Shown: positions 1 to 8,659, counted from the stretch's first letter. The stretch: 64,000 nt of DNA from Desulfobulbus sp. (GCA_028684915.1 JAQUEZ010000009.1:1-64000), one strand, 5' to 3'. Made by a program: numbers and translations. The notes: generated by a model from the sequence alone, not told the origin.

Positions 1-329
1 CCTTTACCCACGACTTTTATGCGCCCTGCACCAAGATCAATATCATCGTGGAGGACTAAAACCCGAGTCAAAGAAATTTTAAAATAATCAATAAATGCGC
101 GGACACTTTGCCCAGATCGATTCATGTAGGTTTGCGGCTTCAGGAGCAAAATCTGGCTTCCGTAAGCTTGCCCTTGACCGTAAAGACCGTCCATCTTGCG
201 CGACTCAACGCGACAATTCGACCTCTCGGCTAAATAATCGAGGAAATAAAAGCCAATATTGTGACGGGTCAGATCGTATTCCCGACCAGGATTGCCCAAG
301 CCGACGAAAAGGAATCGGGTATCTGCCAT
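1..329 (-). CDS. pth: Peptidyl-tRNA hydrolase, 3' part beyond window
   Basis: Hydrolyses the ester bond of peptidyl-tRNAs released by stalled ribosomes, recycling tRNA in the cytoplasm. Reading the minus strand from the ATG at 329 gives MADTRFLFVGLGNPG, then TRHNIGF with the catalytic His, LLKPQTYMNRSG and LHDDIDLGAGR, the standard Pth signature in the right order. About 110 codons are present; the family is usually near 190 residues, so the C-terminal part lies before base 1. No strong Shine-Dalgarno precedes the ATG. A terminator hairpin separates it from rplY upstream, so pth may have its own promoter or depend on read-through. The identification is firm. Confidence 0.95.
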   Translation of the reverse strand, partial: MADTRFLFVGLGNPGREYDLTRHNIGFYFLDYLAERSNCRVESRKMDGLYGQGQAYGSQILLLKPQTYMNRSGQSVRAFIDYFKISLTRVLVLHDDIDLGAGRIKVVGK

Positions 330-341
330 GAGAAGAAAAAA

Positions 342-381
342 CAAGGAAAAAACGAGCCGGGAAAGAGCATTCCCGGCTCGT
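342..381 (-). terminator. Intrinsic terminator downstream of rplY
   Basis: A perfect 12-bp stem pairs 352-363 with 370-381 (ACGAGCCGGGAA/TTCCCGGCTCGT, six-base loop). On the minus strand it is followed at once by a T-rich run (351-342). This is a textbook Rho-independent terminator for the prs-rplY transcript and lies just before the pth start. Confidence 0.9.
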
Positions 382-424
382 GTGAGGAAATCAAAGAGTA
401 AAAAGTCGCCAAATGGCGGTTACA

Positions 425-982
425 TCAGTGAACCGTGACGCAAACCGTCTTTGCTTTCTCCAGCATTTCAACGTTTGCCGGAACGGCCAGGTCACCATAG
501 GTTAAACCAGCACCACCCTGCTCAAGCGGAGTAATGTCAGCCTGAATCACATCTGGAATATCAAGCGGGCAACCGCGTAGGGTAATGCTTTCTTTGTACA
601 CCTCTAACTCACCACCAAGGTCAACGCCTTTTGCGGTTCCGGTGTATTCTACCGGCACGGTGAACTTGAGCGGCTTATCCAAGGCGACCTCGAGAAAATC
701 AACATGAAGCAGGCCACCAGTGACCGGATCTTTCTGGATTTCTTGAACAAGCACATGGCGCTCGGGTTTACTGTCACCTTCAACCTTCAGCGTCACAATG
801 GCATTGCGACCATGGATAAACAGCAAGCCTTTAAACAATTTTGCTGTTTCAAATTGAAGAGGTACAGGTGCAGCACCGCCACTGTAGAGATTTGCCGGCG
901 TCATATTTTTAATACGCAACTGCCGCATCGGCCCTTTACCAAATACCGAGCGCACTGCTGAATCTAAGTTTACCTGTATCAT
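425..982 (-). CDS. rplY: Ribosomal protein L25 (TL5/CTC general stress form)
   Basis: Large-subunit protein that binds 5S rRNA. At 185 residues it is the long two-domain CTC/TL5 form rather than the short E. coli form: an N-terminal 5S-binding beta barrel (about 1-95, with HVLVQEIQKDPVTG and LLHVDFLEV) and a C-terminal beta domain (about 100-180). The ATG at 982 has a strong Shine-Dalgarno (GGGGAGGA, six bases upstream). It lies between prs and pth on the same strand, the arrangement common in many bacteria, and a strong terminator follows it. The identification is secure. Confidence 0.95.
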   Translation of the reverse strand: MIQVNLDSAVRSVFGKGPMRQLRIKNMTPANLYSGGAAPVPLQFETAKLFKGLLFIHGRNAIVTLKVEGDSKPERHVLVQEIQKDPVTGGLLHVDFLEVALDKPLKFTVPVEYTGTAKGVDLGGELEVYKESITLRGCPLDIPDVIQADITPLEQGGAGLTYGDLAVPANVEMLEKAKTVCVTVH

Positions 983-1038
983 ACTTATCCTCCCCTATCC
1001 CCGGGTCCTATAACAATTCGATAATATTCAGTTAAAAA

Positions 1039-1977
1039 TCAAACAAACAAATAGCTCACAGAATCCTCATTATGGATTCTGTTAATTGCCTCTCCCAGCA
1101 AAGCTCCAACCGAGAGCGCCGTGATTTTCTCACATTGGGCTGCATCGGACTTGAGAGGAATAGAGTTCGTGACCACAAGCGACTTTAAGCAGGAATTATT
1201 GATCCGCTCAATGGCAGGTCCGGAAAGCACCCCGTGGGAGCAACAAGCATGAACCTCTTTGGCGCCGACTGCCATCAACATCTCGGCACCACTACACAAC
1301 GTTCCGGCTGTGTCAACAATGTCATCGAGCAAAATTGCGGTCTTGCCGGCCACATCACCAATCACTTGCATAGCCTCACACTCATTGGCGCGTTCACGAC
1401 GTTTATCGATAATCGCCAATCCAGCGTTCAACCGTTTTGCAAAAGCACGGGTCCGCTCAACACCACCAGCATCCGGGGAGACCATAACCACATCTTCAAA
1501 CTTCTCCCGAATGTGCTTGAGTATGATGGGAGCAGCATAAAGATGGTCGACCGGAATATTGAAAAATCCCTGAATTTGACCGGCGTGCAGGTCCATACAG
1601 AGTACCCTGCGAGTACCGACGACCATCAGCATCTCTGCGACCGCCTTGGCGGTAATGGGCACACGAGGCCGCACCTTCCGATCCTGGCGTGCATAGCCAT
1701 AGTAGGGCAACACCGCTGTTATACGGCGAGCTGAAGCTCTGCGTAAAGCGTCCACCATGATCAACAGTTCCATCAGATGATCATTGACCGGAGAGCAAGT
1801 GGGCTGAACGACAAAAACATCAGCACCGCGAACGTTCTCACCGATTTCAACTGACGACTCACCATCAGAAAACTGTTTTACCTCGGCTGCCGCTAGAGGC
1901 ACTCCAAGGTAATCACAAATCTCCCGCGCAATGGCCGGGTTGGCATTGCCGGTGAATATCTTCAAATTTTTAGACAT
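1039..1977 (-). CDS. prs: Ribose-phosphate pyrophosphokinase
   Basis: Makes phosphoribosyl pyrophosphate from ribose 5-phosphate and ATP for nucleotide, histidine and tryptophan synthesis. The 312-residue protein has the usual length. Visible motifs are [10 protein letters not shown] near the N-terminus, the RQDRK ATP-binding stretch, the metal-binding [11 protein letters not shown], and the PRPP loop [11 protein letters not shown] near residue 220. It lies between tRNA-Gln and rplY on the minus strand and is probably cotranscribed with them and ispE. The ribosome-binding site before the ATG is weak. Confidence 0.97.
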   Translation of the reverse strand: MSKNLKIFTGNANPAIAREICDYLGVPLAAAEVKQFSDGESSVEIGENVRGADVFVVQPTCSPVNDHLMELLIMVDALRRASARRITAVLPYYGYARQDRKVRPRVPITAKAVAEMLMVVGTRRVLCMDLHAGQIQGFFNIPVDHLYAAPIILKHIREKFEDVVMVSPDAGGVERTRAFAKRLNAGLAIIDKRRERANECEAMQVIGDVAGKTAILLDDIVDTAGTLCSGAEMLMAVGAKEVHACCSHGVLSGPAIERINNSCLKSLVVTNSIPLKSDAAQCEKITALSVGALLGEAINRIHNEDSVSYLFV

Positions 1978-1997
1978 GACGGACTATTTCTTTAAAT

Positions 1998-2072
1998 TGG
2001 CTGGGGCGGGAGGATTCGAACCCCCGAATGCAAGGATCAAAACCTTGTGTCTTACCGCTTGACGACGCCCCA
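1998..2072 (-). tRNA. trnQ: tRNA-Gln (anticodon TTG)
   Basis: The minus strand folds into a complete cloverleaf. The acceptor pairs TGGGGCG (2072-2066) with CGCCCCA, followed by discriminator G and an encoded CCA. The anticodon stem CAAGG/CCTTG carries the loop TTTTGAT, so the anticodon is TTG, and the T-arm GGTTCGAATCC is present. It lies in the ispE-prs interval of the same transcript. It matches the presence of a GlnRS gene at 5729 for direct charging. Confidence 0.97.
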
Positions 2073-2112
2073 GCCCGTTCCTGATAAACTGAGCGGACAG
2101 TGGTACTTAACT

Positions 2113-2991
2113 CTATTGCAGGGAATCAACCAAATACGTTTGCCGATACTGTTGTTTAAAAGCACCGGCAGCCAGCTTAGCCTTTTGTCGATCCTGAAAA
2201 ATGCCGAAAACAGTAGGCCCTGATCCTGACATAAGCGCCCCCTCTGCTCCCCGCGCCAGCATCTCGGCCTTTATATGACCCAGTTCCGGAAATTTCTTCA
2301 GCGTGACTTGTTCTAAATCATTGGCAAGCAACAGAGGGAAACTGTCACCGCCCAGAGCGCTAACGGTTTCCTGTGAATTGTGTATTTTATCCGAATCAGC
2401 TATTTCTGTCAATGCAAAAGTCTGATACACCCAACGGGTTGAAACGGAGAAACCAGGATTAACCAACAGCACCTGATAAGGTGTAAGCGGCTTTACCTCC
2501 TGGAGAATTTCACCAATCCCCGTTGCCAGCGCAGCAGGAGCGGGATCAAGAAAAAAAGGTACATCGGCTCCTAGCTGCAACCCCATCGCCGCAAGTGCGA
2601 CCGGTGAACAATCCGTAGCGAGCATTTGATCAAGGCCCAGAAGGGTGGCTGCTGCATCACTACTGCCACCACCGAGCCCAGCAGCAATCGGAATATTTTT
2701 TTCCAGGGTTAGTGCCACCCCAGTGTTTCGGCCGACCCCATTTTGAGCGGCCCAATCAAGAAACAGCTCTGCGGCCCGATAGACCAAATTGCTTCGGTCC
2801 TCAGGAAGATCTCCTCCGAGACAGCGCAGGTGGATTCCTTGGTCTTCAGGACTGAGCGCAAGGATGTCGTACAAACCCACCTTCTGCATGTGCGTTGCCA
2901 ACAAATGATAGCCATCGTCGCGCCGGCCGAGCACCTTTAATGAAAGGTTAATTTTAGCAGGAGCCTTAACAGTTACTGTATTTTGCAGCAT
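2113..2991 (-). CDS. ispE: 4-diphosphocytidyl-2-C-methyl-D-erythritol kinase
   Basis: GHMP-family kinase of the non-mevalonate (MEP) isoprenoid pathway; it phosphorylates the 2-hydroxyl of CDP-methylerythritol. The 292-residue protein has the family length. It shows the substrate motif near the N-terminus (PAKINLSLKVLGRRDDGYH), the glycine-rich ATP loop PIAAGLGGGSSDAAA (about residues 95-110) and the C-terminal GALMSGSGPTVFGIF motif. It heads a minus-strand run with tRNA-Gln, prs and rplY, the ispE-prs-rplY-pth order common across bacteria. Confidence 0.96.
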   Translation of the reverse strand: MLQNTVTVKAPAKINLSLKVLGRRDDGYHLLATHMQKVGLYDILALSPEDQGIHLRCLGGDLPEDRSNLVYRAAELFLDWAAQNGVGRNTGVALTLEKNIPIAAGLGGGSSDAAATLLGLDQMLATDCSPVALAAMGLQLGADVPFFLDPAPAALATGIGEILQEVKPLTPYQVLLVNPGFSVSTRWVYQTFALTEIADSDKIHNSQETVSALGGDSFPLLLANDLEQVTLKKFPELGHIKAEMLARGAEGALMSGSGPTVFGIFQDRQKAKLAAGAFKQQYRQTYLVDSLQ

Positions 2992-3009
2992 ACGATGCAG
3001 CCGATCCTC

Positions 3010-3324
3010 TTAGACGAGTTTGACAAACCGCATTTTTAGTTCATAAAGAACGCGGGTCAGCAACTCATGTTCATCGGGATCCAAATTTCCTTTTGTTTTC
3101 CCGGCAAGCAGTGTCAGCGTGTCGATGGTATGCTTAGCAAGTTCCCGGTCCACAATCCGCTGGCCGGTTTCCGGGTGGGGCAACTCTCCCATGTGATAGA
3201 GAGCCGAGGTGTTCAAAGAGAGAACTAAGGAGGCAAAGGTTACGGCGGGCATAACGCAACGCCCAGAGGCATCGCGAACTTGTCCATCGGGGCATTCACA
3301 ACAACTCGAACTTTTTTCGGTCAT
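3010..3324 (-). CDS. DUF1844-type small protein
   Basis: A 104-residue protein of unknown function. The N-terminus carries a Cys-rich segment (CCECPDGQ, then another Cys near 27). The remainder matches what I recall of the DUF1844 family: FASLVLSLNTSALYHMGE, PETGQ, DRELAKHTIDTLTLLAGKTKGNL and a C-terminal LYELKMRFVKL helix. I chose the internal ATG at 3324, preceded by GAGGA with good spacing, over an in-frame ATG at 3387 that would add 21 unrelated residues. It is 18 bases upstream of ispE on the same strand, so the two are probably cotranscribed. No enzymatic role is inferred. Confidence 0.75.
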   Translation of the reverse strand: MTEKSSSCCECPDGQVRDASGRCVMPAVTFASLVLSLNTSALYHMGELPHPETGQRIVDRELAKHTIDTLTLLAGKTKGNLDPDEHELLTRVLYELKMRFVKLV

Positions 3325-3743
3325 AATATTCCTCACACGGACGCCGTCTTCCCACACGGAAGGGTAGAAAGGGAAACTCGTGTACAATTTAAACCTTTAT
3401 CTGTAACGCACAGGGGAGACAAATCCAGCAATACCTGCAAAAAAGCCAGCTCCTGCCGTAAATTCGCTGAATATACCGGCATTCCCTGCCTGGCTCAATA
3501 TTAAAGTCGCCAAGCTTTACGCCTGTAAGCCCTAACGGTTCCGACAATTGGCGCCATCTGAGCAGATGGGCCTTGAAGAGAGTCCTGTTAGGCGCTATAT
3601 ATTTCAGGTTTCAATGACGAATCGCGATGGTCTTGCTCAACGTAAAGAAATAAGGGCGCGCCTTACAAATAACAATCTGTTGCCGAGCCTGGGACAACGT
3701 TTTCAGGCTTTCTGCACAAACGATAATCGTCTAGCAACACATG
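3325..3743. other. Intergenic region with no recognised gene
   Basis: About 420 bases between the divergent DUF1844-type gene and gltX. I see no convincing coding frame. A small hairpin (CCATCTG/CAGATGG) lies at about 3555-3570. It should contain promoters for both directions, but none has a clear -35/-10 pair. A small RNA cannot be excluded; I recognise none. Confidence 0.4.
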
Positions 3744-3901
3744 ATGGACGCGTAAAGAGTCCATCACACTAAAAAAGATGGCTAGGTAAAAACACAGATA
3801 TACGAGGAGCTGTGTTTTTCACGGCGAGATGGCATAATAAGGTATGTCGAGTGTCGGGAAAAATACTGCGACGCAGGAGATCGAAGTTTTTGCGACGCCA
3901 T
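3744..3901 (+). mobile_element. MITE-like element, copy A (long form)
   Basis: A 158-bp non-coding element. The left end ATGGACGCGTAAAGA and the reverse-complemented right end ATGGCGTCGCAAAAA form imperfect terminal inverted repeats. An 8-bp direct repeat CAACACAT flanks it (3735-3742 and 3902-3909), a target-site duplication with one extra base on the left. Near-identical sequence recurs at 5536 and 7682. The left end also folds on itself (GATGGAC/GTCCATC). An in-frame ATG inside the element (3844) can falsely extend gltX. Confidence 0.85.
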
Positions 3902-3933
3902 CAACACATTACGAGCCCCAAAAAGGAGTGTTC

Positions 3934-5421
3934 ATGGAAGAGGTACGCCTTCGTTTTCCGCCCAGCCCCACCGGATATCTGCACATCGGAGGGGCAAGGA
4001 CAGCCTTATTCAACTGGTTGTTTGCCAAGCAACACGGCGGCAAACTGATTTTACGCATCGAGGATACCGACGAAGAGCGTTCCACGCAGGCATCGATTGA
4101 CGGTATCATCGAGGGGTTACAGTGGCTCGGTATCGACTGGGATGAAGGCCCCTACTTCCAGACCGAGTTTGCCCATGATCATGTGGCAGCCGCCAACCGC
4201 CTGCTCGAATCCGGTCAGGCATACAAATGCTTCTGCAGCAAAGAAGAACTCGAGCAGAAACGGGAAACCGCCCTGGCTGAAAAAAAATCAGATGTCGGCT
4301 ACGACGGTACTTGTCGCCATTTGACACCGGAACAGGTCCTGGAAAAAGAAAGTCAAGGGCTTCTCTCCGTGATCCGCTTCAAAGTACCTGAGCGCCAGGG
4401 AACGCTTTTCTATGATGATGAGGTTCTCGGCCGCATCGAGCGGGCCTATAGCGATATTGAAGATTTCGTCATCGTCCGTTCCAACGGCAAGCCGCTTTAC
4501 CTGCTCTGCAATGTGGTGGACGACATCCGCGATCGCATTAGCCACATCATCCGCGGTCAGGATCATATGACCAACACCACCCGGCAGGTGCTGCTGTATG
4601 AGGCACTGGGCGCCAAACTCCCGGTCTTTGCTCACATGCCGCTTACCCTGGATTTGAAAAAACGCAAAATCTCCAAGCGCAGCCACGGTGAGATTGTCGC
4701 GGTCCAGTTCTATCGCGACCACGGTTTTATTCCCTGGGCGCTGTGCAACTTTCTCTGCCTGCTGGGGTGGAACCCAGGCACTGATCAGGAATTTTTCACC
4801 CGCGAGGAACTCGTCCAAACCTTTAGCCTTTCGCGGATGAGCCGGGTCAACTCGGTGTTCAATTTCAAGCCCGGTGATGAAAAATTTTTCACCGACCCCA
4901 AATTGATCGCCATGAACGAGCATTACCTGCGCACCATGGACCTGAATAAACTTGGCGAGATGGTACAAAAGGAACTCGAAGCCCAAGGGCTGTGGAGCAC
5001 GGAATACGCTACAACCAAAAAACAATGGTATATCGATACACTGGGGCTAATCCGTGACCGATTCCATACCCTGAAAGATTTTACCACCGCAGGCCGGGCG
5101 TACTTTGACGAGCAGTACGAGATCGACCCCAAGCCACTTGCCAAAAACGTACTCAAACATCCGGATCTGACCACCTGGTTGCCGCAACTGGCCGAGCGCT
5201 ATGCGGCCCTTGGTGAATTTAGCGCCGAAACCACCGAGCAAACTTGCCGTGATTTTGCCGAGGAGCTGCAAATTAAACCGGGCATCCTCATCAATGCCAT
5301 GCGGACTGTCCTTACCGGACAACTGGCCGGTCCGTCTATGTTTGAGATTGTCATGACCCTGGGCAAGGACCGCGTCGTAGCCCGTTTGCGCAACATCGAT
5401 CACCTGTTCACCGCTGCCTGA
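3934..5421 (+). CDS. gltX: Glutamyl-tRNA synthetase
   Basis: Class I aminoacyl-tRNA synthetase that charges tRNA-Glu. The 495-residue protein begins MEEVRLRFPPSPTGYLHIGG with the HIGH-type ATP motif (HIGG). It has a typical RIEDTDEERS segment and the second signature as KISKRS near residue 240, then the C-terminal anticodon-binding domain. The start is the ATG at 3934, preceded by AAAAAGGAG. An upstream in-frame ATG at 3844 lies in the mobile element and would add 30 unrelated residues. KISKR in place of KMSKR is a tolerated variant. The gene is separated from glnS by a hairpin and element copy B. Confidence 0.96.
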   Translation: MEEVRLRFPPSPTGYLHIGGARTALFNWLFAKQHGGKLILRIEDTDEERSTQASIDGIIEGLQWLGIDWDEGPYFQTEFAHDHVAAANRLLESGQAYKCFCSKEELEQKRETALAEKKSDVGYDGTCRHLTPEQVLEKESQGLLSVIRFKVPERQGTLFYDDEVLGRIERAYSDIEDFVIVRSNGKPLYLLCNVVDDIRDRISHIIRGQDHMTNTTRQVLLYEALGAKLPVFAHMPLTLDLKKRKISKRSHGEIVAVQFYRDHGFIPWALCNFLCLLGWNPGTDQEFFTREELVQTFSLSRMSRVNSVFNFKPGDEKFFTDPKLIAMNEHYLRTMDLNKLGEMVQKELEAQGLWSTEYATTKKQWYIDTLGLIRDRFHTLKDFTTAGRAYFDEQYEIDPKPLAKNVLKHPDLTTWLPQLAERYAALGEFSAETTEQTCRDFAEELQIKPGILINAMRTVLTGQLAGPSMFEIVMTLGKDRVVARLRNIDHLFTAA

Positions 5422-5493
5422 TTTTTCCGGCTTAGTGACAAGAAATAAAACGAAAAAGCACGCGTAACAAAACCAGCCTATTCCGAAGTCCGA

Positions 5494-5531
5494 AACGTTG
5501 TTCTCGATGTTTACTGTACGAGAACAACGTT
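5494..5531. repeat. Perfect 13-bp inverted repeat after gltX
   Basis: AACGTTGTTCTCG (5494-5506) pairs exactly with CGAGAACAACGTT (5519-5531) around a 12-base loop. It follows gltX by about 70 bases and ends four bases before element copy B. There is no T-run, so it is not a classical terminator. It could be a 3' stabilising hairpin or a remnant of another insertion. Confidence 0.7.
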
Positions 5532-5535
5532 CTTG

Positions 5536-5692
5536 ATGGATTCGTAAACAGTCCGTCACACTCTAAAAGATGGCTAGGAAAAAACAGATATACAAGGAGC
5601 AGTGCTTTTTTCGGTGCGAAGGCATACATCAGGTATGTCGAGTGCCCGGAAAAACGCCGCGACGCAGGAGATCGAAGTTTTTACGACGCCAT
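5536..5692 (+). mobile_element. MITE-like element, copy B (long form)
   Basis: A 157-bp copy in the same orientation as A and C. The left end is ATGGATTCGTAAACA and the right end, reverse-complemented, is ATGGCGTCGTAAAAA. The interior is nearly the same as copy C, including the CATACATCAGGTATG hairpin. Unlike the other copies it has no clear flanking duplication, perhaps because the left flank was altered next to the 5494-5531 inverted repeat. Confidence 0.82.
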
Positions 5693-5728
5693 TAATCTTT
5701 CTTATGTGTTCTTTAGGGGATACCATCA

Positions 5729-7423
5729 ATGACTACTGAAAAAGAGACCCCCAGCAAACCGCTTGATTTTATCCGTCAGATTATCGCCGATGACCTGGCC
5801 ACCGGTAAGCACAACACCATTGTTACCCGCTTTCCACCCGAGCCCAACGGTTTCCTCCATATCGGCCACGCCAAATCGATCTGCCTCAATTTCGGGGTAG
5901 CGGTTGAAAATAACGCTCGGTGCCATCTGCGCTTCGATGACACCAACCCGGGTAAGGAATCGACCGAATACGTGGAATCAATCAAGCGAGACGTACACTG
6001 GCTCGGCTTTGACTGGGGTGAACACCTCTATTACGCCTCGGACTATTTTGATCAGATCCACGATTTTGCCGTTGCCCTGATCAAGATCGGTAAGGCCTAT
6101 GTCTGCCACCTGAGCGGCGAGGAGACGCGCCAGTACCGCGGCACCCTCACCGAACCGGGGAAAGAGAGCCCGTACCGCAACCGAAGCGTGGAAGAGAACC
6201 TTGATCTTTTCGCCCGGATGCGCGCCGGCGAGTTTGACGAGGGGACCTGCGTACTCCGGGCCAAGATCGACATGGCCTCACCCAACATCGTCATGCGTGA
6301 CCCGGTCATCTACCGCATTCTCAAGGCCAACCACCACCGAACCGGTGAAAAATGGTGCATTTACCCGATGTACGATTTCACCCACTGTCTCTCCGATATG
6401 CAGGAAGGAGTCACCCACTCGCTCTGCACCCTGGAGTTTGAAAACAACCGGGCACTGTACGACTGGGTTCTGGATACACTGCAAACCCCGAATCACCCCC
6501 GGCAGATCGAGTTCGCCCGACTCAACATCAACTACACCGTCACCAGTAAACGCAAACTCCTGCAACTGGTCACCGAAGGACGCGTTTCCGGTTGGGATGA
6601 CCCACGCATGCTAACCATCTCCGGACTCCGTCGTCGCGGCTACACCCCGGCCTCGATCCGCAATTTTTGCGCCACCATCGGCATCGGTAAACGCGAATCC
6701 TGGATCGACATGGGGGTGCTGGAAAATGTCGTGCGCGACGATCTCAACCTTAATGCCACTCGGGTCTTCGGCGTGCTGGATCCGTTAAAGTTGGTCATCA
6801 CCAACTACCCCGAGGGCCAGAGTGAAGAGCTCACAGCACAAAACCATCCGCAGAACCCGGACATGGGCGAACGGGTCGTTCCTTTCAGCCGCGAGCTGTA
6901 CATTGAACGTTCCGATTTCATGGAAAACGCACCGAAAAAGTTTTTCCGATTAAGCGTCGGGCGCGAAGTGCGCCTTCGCTACGCCTACCTAATCACCTGT
7001 CAGGAAGTCATCAAGGATGCTGCCGGCAATATCATTGAGCTACACTGCACCTACGATCCCGCCACCCGGGGCGGTTCCTCCCCTGACGGCCGCAAGGTCA
7101 AAGGAACGATTCACTGGGTTTCCGCCCCGCACGCCCTGCAAGCCGAGGTGCATCTCTATGACCGGCTCTTTACCGTGGAATATCCGGATGCGGATAAAGA
7201 GAAACATTTTATAGAGTTTCTCAACCCGGAATCGCTCACCATTCTTAATAATTGCATGCTCGAACCGGGTCTGGTTCAAGCGGAATCTCAGGATCGATTC
7301 CAGTTTGAACGCCAAGGCTATTTCTGCCTCGATGCCAAGGACAGCACGGCTGAAAAACCGGTGTTCAACCGGATCGTCACCTTGCGCGACAGTTGGGCCA
7401 AAATCAATGAGCAGGGTGCTTGA
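5729..7423 (+). CDS. glnS: Glutaminyl-tRNA synthetase
   Basis: Class I synthetase that charges tRNA-Gln directly. The 564 residues are close to the E. coli length of 554. Motifs: [16 protein letters not shown] (HIGH), [10 protein letters not shown], and a KMSKS-type signature written [10 protein letters not shown]. The C-terminal beta-barrel anticodon domain is complete (residues about 340-560). The ATG at 5729 is preceded by a GGGGA Shine-Dalgarno. A gltX-glnS neighbourhood with a tRNA-Gln(TTG) gene nearby points to direct glutamine charging. No GatCAB genes lie in the window. feoA begins one base after the stop, so translation may be coupled. Confidence 0.96.
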   Translation: MTTEKETPSKPLDFIRQIIADDLATGKHNTIVTRFPPEPNGFLHIGHAKSICLNFGVAVENNARCHLRFDDTNPGKESTEYVESIKRDVHWLGFDWGEHLYYASDYFDQIHDFAVALIKIGKAYVCHLSGEETRQYRGTLTEPGKESPYRNRSVEENLDLFARMRAGEFDEGTCVLRAKIDMASPNIVMRDPVIYRILKANHHRTGEKWCIYPMYDFTHCLSDMQEGVTHSLCTLEFENNRALYDWVLDTLQTPNHPRQIEFARLNINYTVTSKRKLLQLVTEGRVSGWDDPRMLTISGLRRRGYTPASIRNFCATIGIGKRESWIDMGVLENVVRDDLNLNATRVFGVLDPLKLVITNYPEGQSEELTAQNHPQNPDMGERVVPFSRELYIERSDFMENAPKKFFRLSVGREVRLRYAYLITCQEVIKDAAGNIIELHCTYDPATRGGSSPDGRKVKGTIHWVSAPHALQAEVHLYDRLFTVEYPDADKEKHFIEFLNPESLTILNNCMLEPGLVQAESQDRFQFERQGYFCLDAKDSTAEKPVFNRIVTLRDSWAKINEQGA

Positions 7424-7424
7424 A

Positions 7425-7682
7425 ATGACCATGATCAATCTTCGCAAAATGGCCATCAATCAAACCGGGACCATTGTCGCGGTCAAAGTCGGGGGGGAAC
7501 TCGGGCGCCGCATTCGCGAAATGGGCCTGGTTCCCGGCACCGAAATCACGGTCAAGCAGCGAGCCCCGCTCAACGACCCGGTTGCCCTACGGGTCATGGA
7601 CGGTACACTCACCTTGCGCAACAACGAAGCGGATTTCATTGAGGTGGACGTTCCCACGGAAAGCGCAACGGATCAAGGTTGA
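7425..7682 (+). CDS. feoA: Ferrous iron transport protein A
   Basis: A small cytosolic SH3-like protein that supports the FeoB ferrous iron channel. The 85-residue product shows the family core: LRKMAINQTGTIVAVKVGG, RRIREMGLVPGTEITVKQRAP and DPVALRVMDGTLTLRNNEADFIEV. The ATG at 7425 lies one base after the glnS stop; a second ATG at 7431 is also possible. The last codons fall in the 8-bp target duplication of element copy C. The stop TGA uses the first base of the element, but the uninterrupted sequence would also have read TGA there, so the product is unchanged. Confidence 0.92.
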   Translation: MTMINLRKMAINQTGTIVAVKVGGELGRRIREMGLVPGTEITVKQRAPLNDPVALRVMDGTLTLRNNEADFIEVDVPTESATDQG

Positions 7683-7840
7683 TGGACTCGTAAAAAGTCC
7701 ATCACACTCTGAGAGATGGCTTAGTAAAAACACAGATATACAAGGAGTAGCGCTTTTTTCGGCGCAAAGACATACATCAGGTATGTCGAGTGCCCGGAAA
7801 AACGCTGCGACGCAGGAGATCGAAGTTTTTACGACGTCAT
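7682..7840 (+). mobile_element. MITE-like element, copy C (best preserved)
   Basis: A 159-bp copy. The left end ATGGACTCGTAAAAA and the right end, reverse-complemented, ATGACGTCGTAAAAA are close inverted repeats. It is bounded by an exact 8-bp duplication CAAGGTTG (7674-7681 and 7841-7848). The left 21 bases form a hairpin (ATGGACT/AGTCCAT); an internal hairpin is CATAC/GTATG. It lies at the very end of feoA and separates it from the second FeoA-like frame and feoB. Confidence 0.88.
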
Positions 7841-8027
7841 CAAGGTTGATCACGCATGATGGATTGAGCAACATCACCCAAGCAGTGCACCAAGCATCAG
7901 CAAAGGCACATAATCCGTTTACCGTCTTTGGGCAAAGCGGCCATTCTACCGCTCTTGCGTACTTCGATCCGCCACAAGCCCGCCCTGAAAAAAAACGACA
8001 TCCCAACCTCGCCCCTTGGCAAAGCTA

Positions 8028-8063
8028 TTGACAGTGATCATTGTTTGGGATAACTAACAATGA
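8028..8063 (+). promoter_or_regulatory. Candidate promoter with inverted-repeat operator before feo genes
   Basis: TTGACA (8028-8033) is a perfect -35. A 17-base spacer leads to TAACTA (8051-8056), a fair -10. Overlapping it is an 8-bp inverted repeat TCATTGTT (8038-8045) and AACAATGA (8056-8063) that would cover the -10 region. The placement suggests control of the downstream feo genes by a metal-responsive repressor; the sequence does not clearly match a Fur box, so the regulator is unknown. Confidence 0.55.
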
Positions 8064-8259
8064 CTGTTTTGCCGAGGGGAGTTGGCGGAGACGAGATTTT
8101 TGTCCGCCACACATCGAATGCACGCAAACATTGCCTCAACGGGCTACCCCGTCGCTTTGGAGGAAATGTTCGAAACACGAAGCGTTGTTCTCAAGGCTGT
8201 ACAAGAGCGACAAACTTCGGGTGTGCTTGACCCAATTTCACCAGGCGTTTGTCGTGTTC

Positions 8260-8583
8260 ATGGCCAAAGATCAACCTGCAGCTTCCTGCTTTTTCCTAAC
8301 CGATTTTCTCTCCCGATGTCGTCGCCGGAAAAAATGTGCCCATCGGGCTGGGCAGTCGGCCACCCCACTTTCCCAGACCTGTTGCAACAGCCGTTTTCGT
8401 GTCTGCGCTATCAACGGAGACAGACGAACCTGTGCCAGGATGGCCAACCTAGGCCTCCTGCCCGGCTGTGAACTCGAACTGCTCTGTAAAGGGAACGGGC
8501 AGCAATGCATGATCAAAGTCAACGGTGGTACCATCAGCCTTGATGCACCCACTGCCGCCAATATCATGGTTGCACCGGTCTGA
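8260..8583 (+). CDS. Second FeoA-like domain protein, start uncertain
   Basis: The last 60 or so residues read as a divergent FeoA domain: ATPLSQ, RVCAINGDRRTCARMANL, GLLPGCELELL and VNGGTISLDAPTAANIMV, ending at the TGA at 8581-8583. The N-terminal part is unusual. The nearest in-frame ATG before the domain is at 8260 and adds about 35 Cys- and Arg-rich residues not typical of FeoA; an alternative TTG start at 8041 would give 180 residues. Neither has a good Shine-Dalgarno. A frameshift or a non-standard start near 8360 is possible. It precedes the Cys-rich peptide and feoB, where a second feoA is common. Confidence 0.65.
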   Translation: MAKDQPAASCFFLTDFLSRCRRRKKCAHRAGQSATPLSQTCCNSRFRVCAINGDRRTCARMANLGLLPGCELELLCKGNGQQCMIKVNGGTISLDAPTAANIMVAPV

Positions 8584-8659
8584 CCCCTCTTCTTCTCAGT
8601 CATTGTCCACTACATATCTGCTAATCCGGATTTTATTTCATTTCCGGAAGGAGACGATT

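Noticed and set aside
4288..5025. Open frame of 245 codons antisense to gltX
   Set aside because: The plus-strand gltX carries conserved synthetase motifs throughout; the antisense frame has none and no ribosome-binding site.
8082..8471. Plus-strand frame of 129 codons overlapping the FeoA-like frame
   Set aside because: It ends inside the FeoA domain region and encodes no recognisable domain; kept only as a possible partner in a frameshift.
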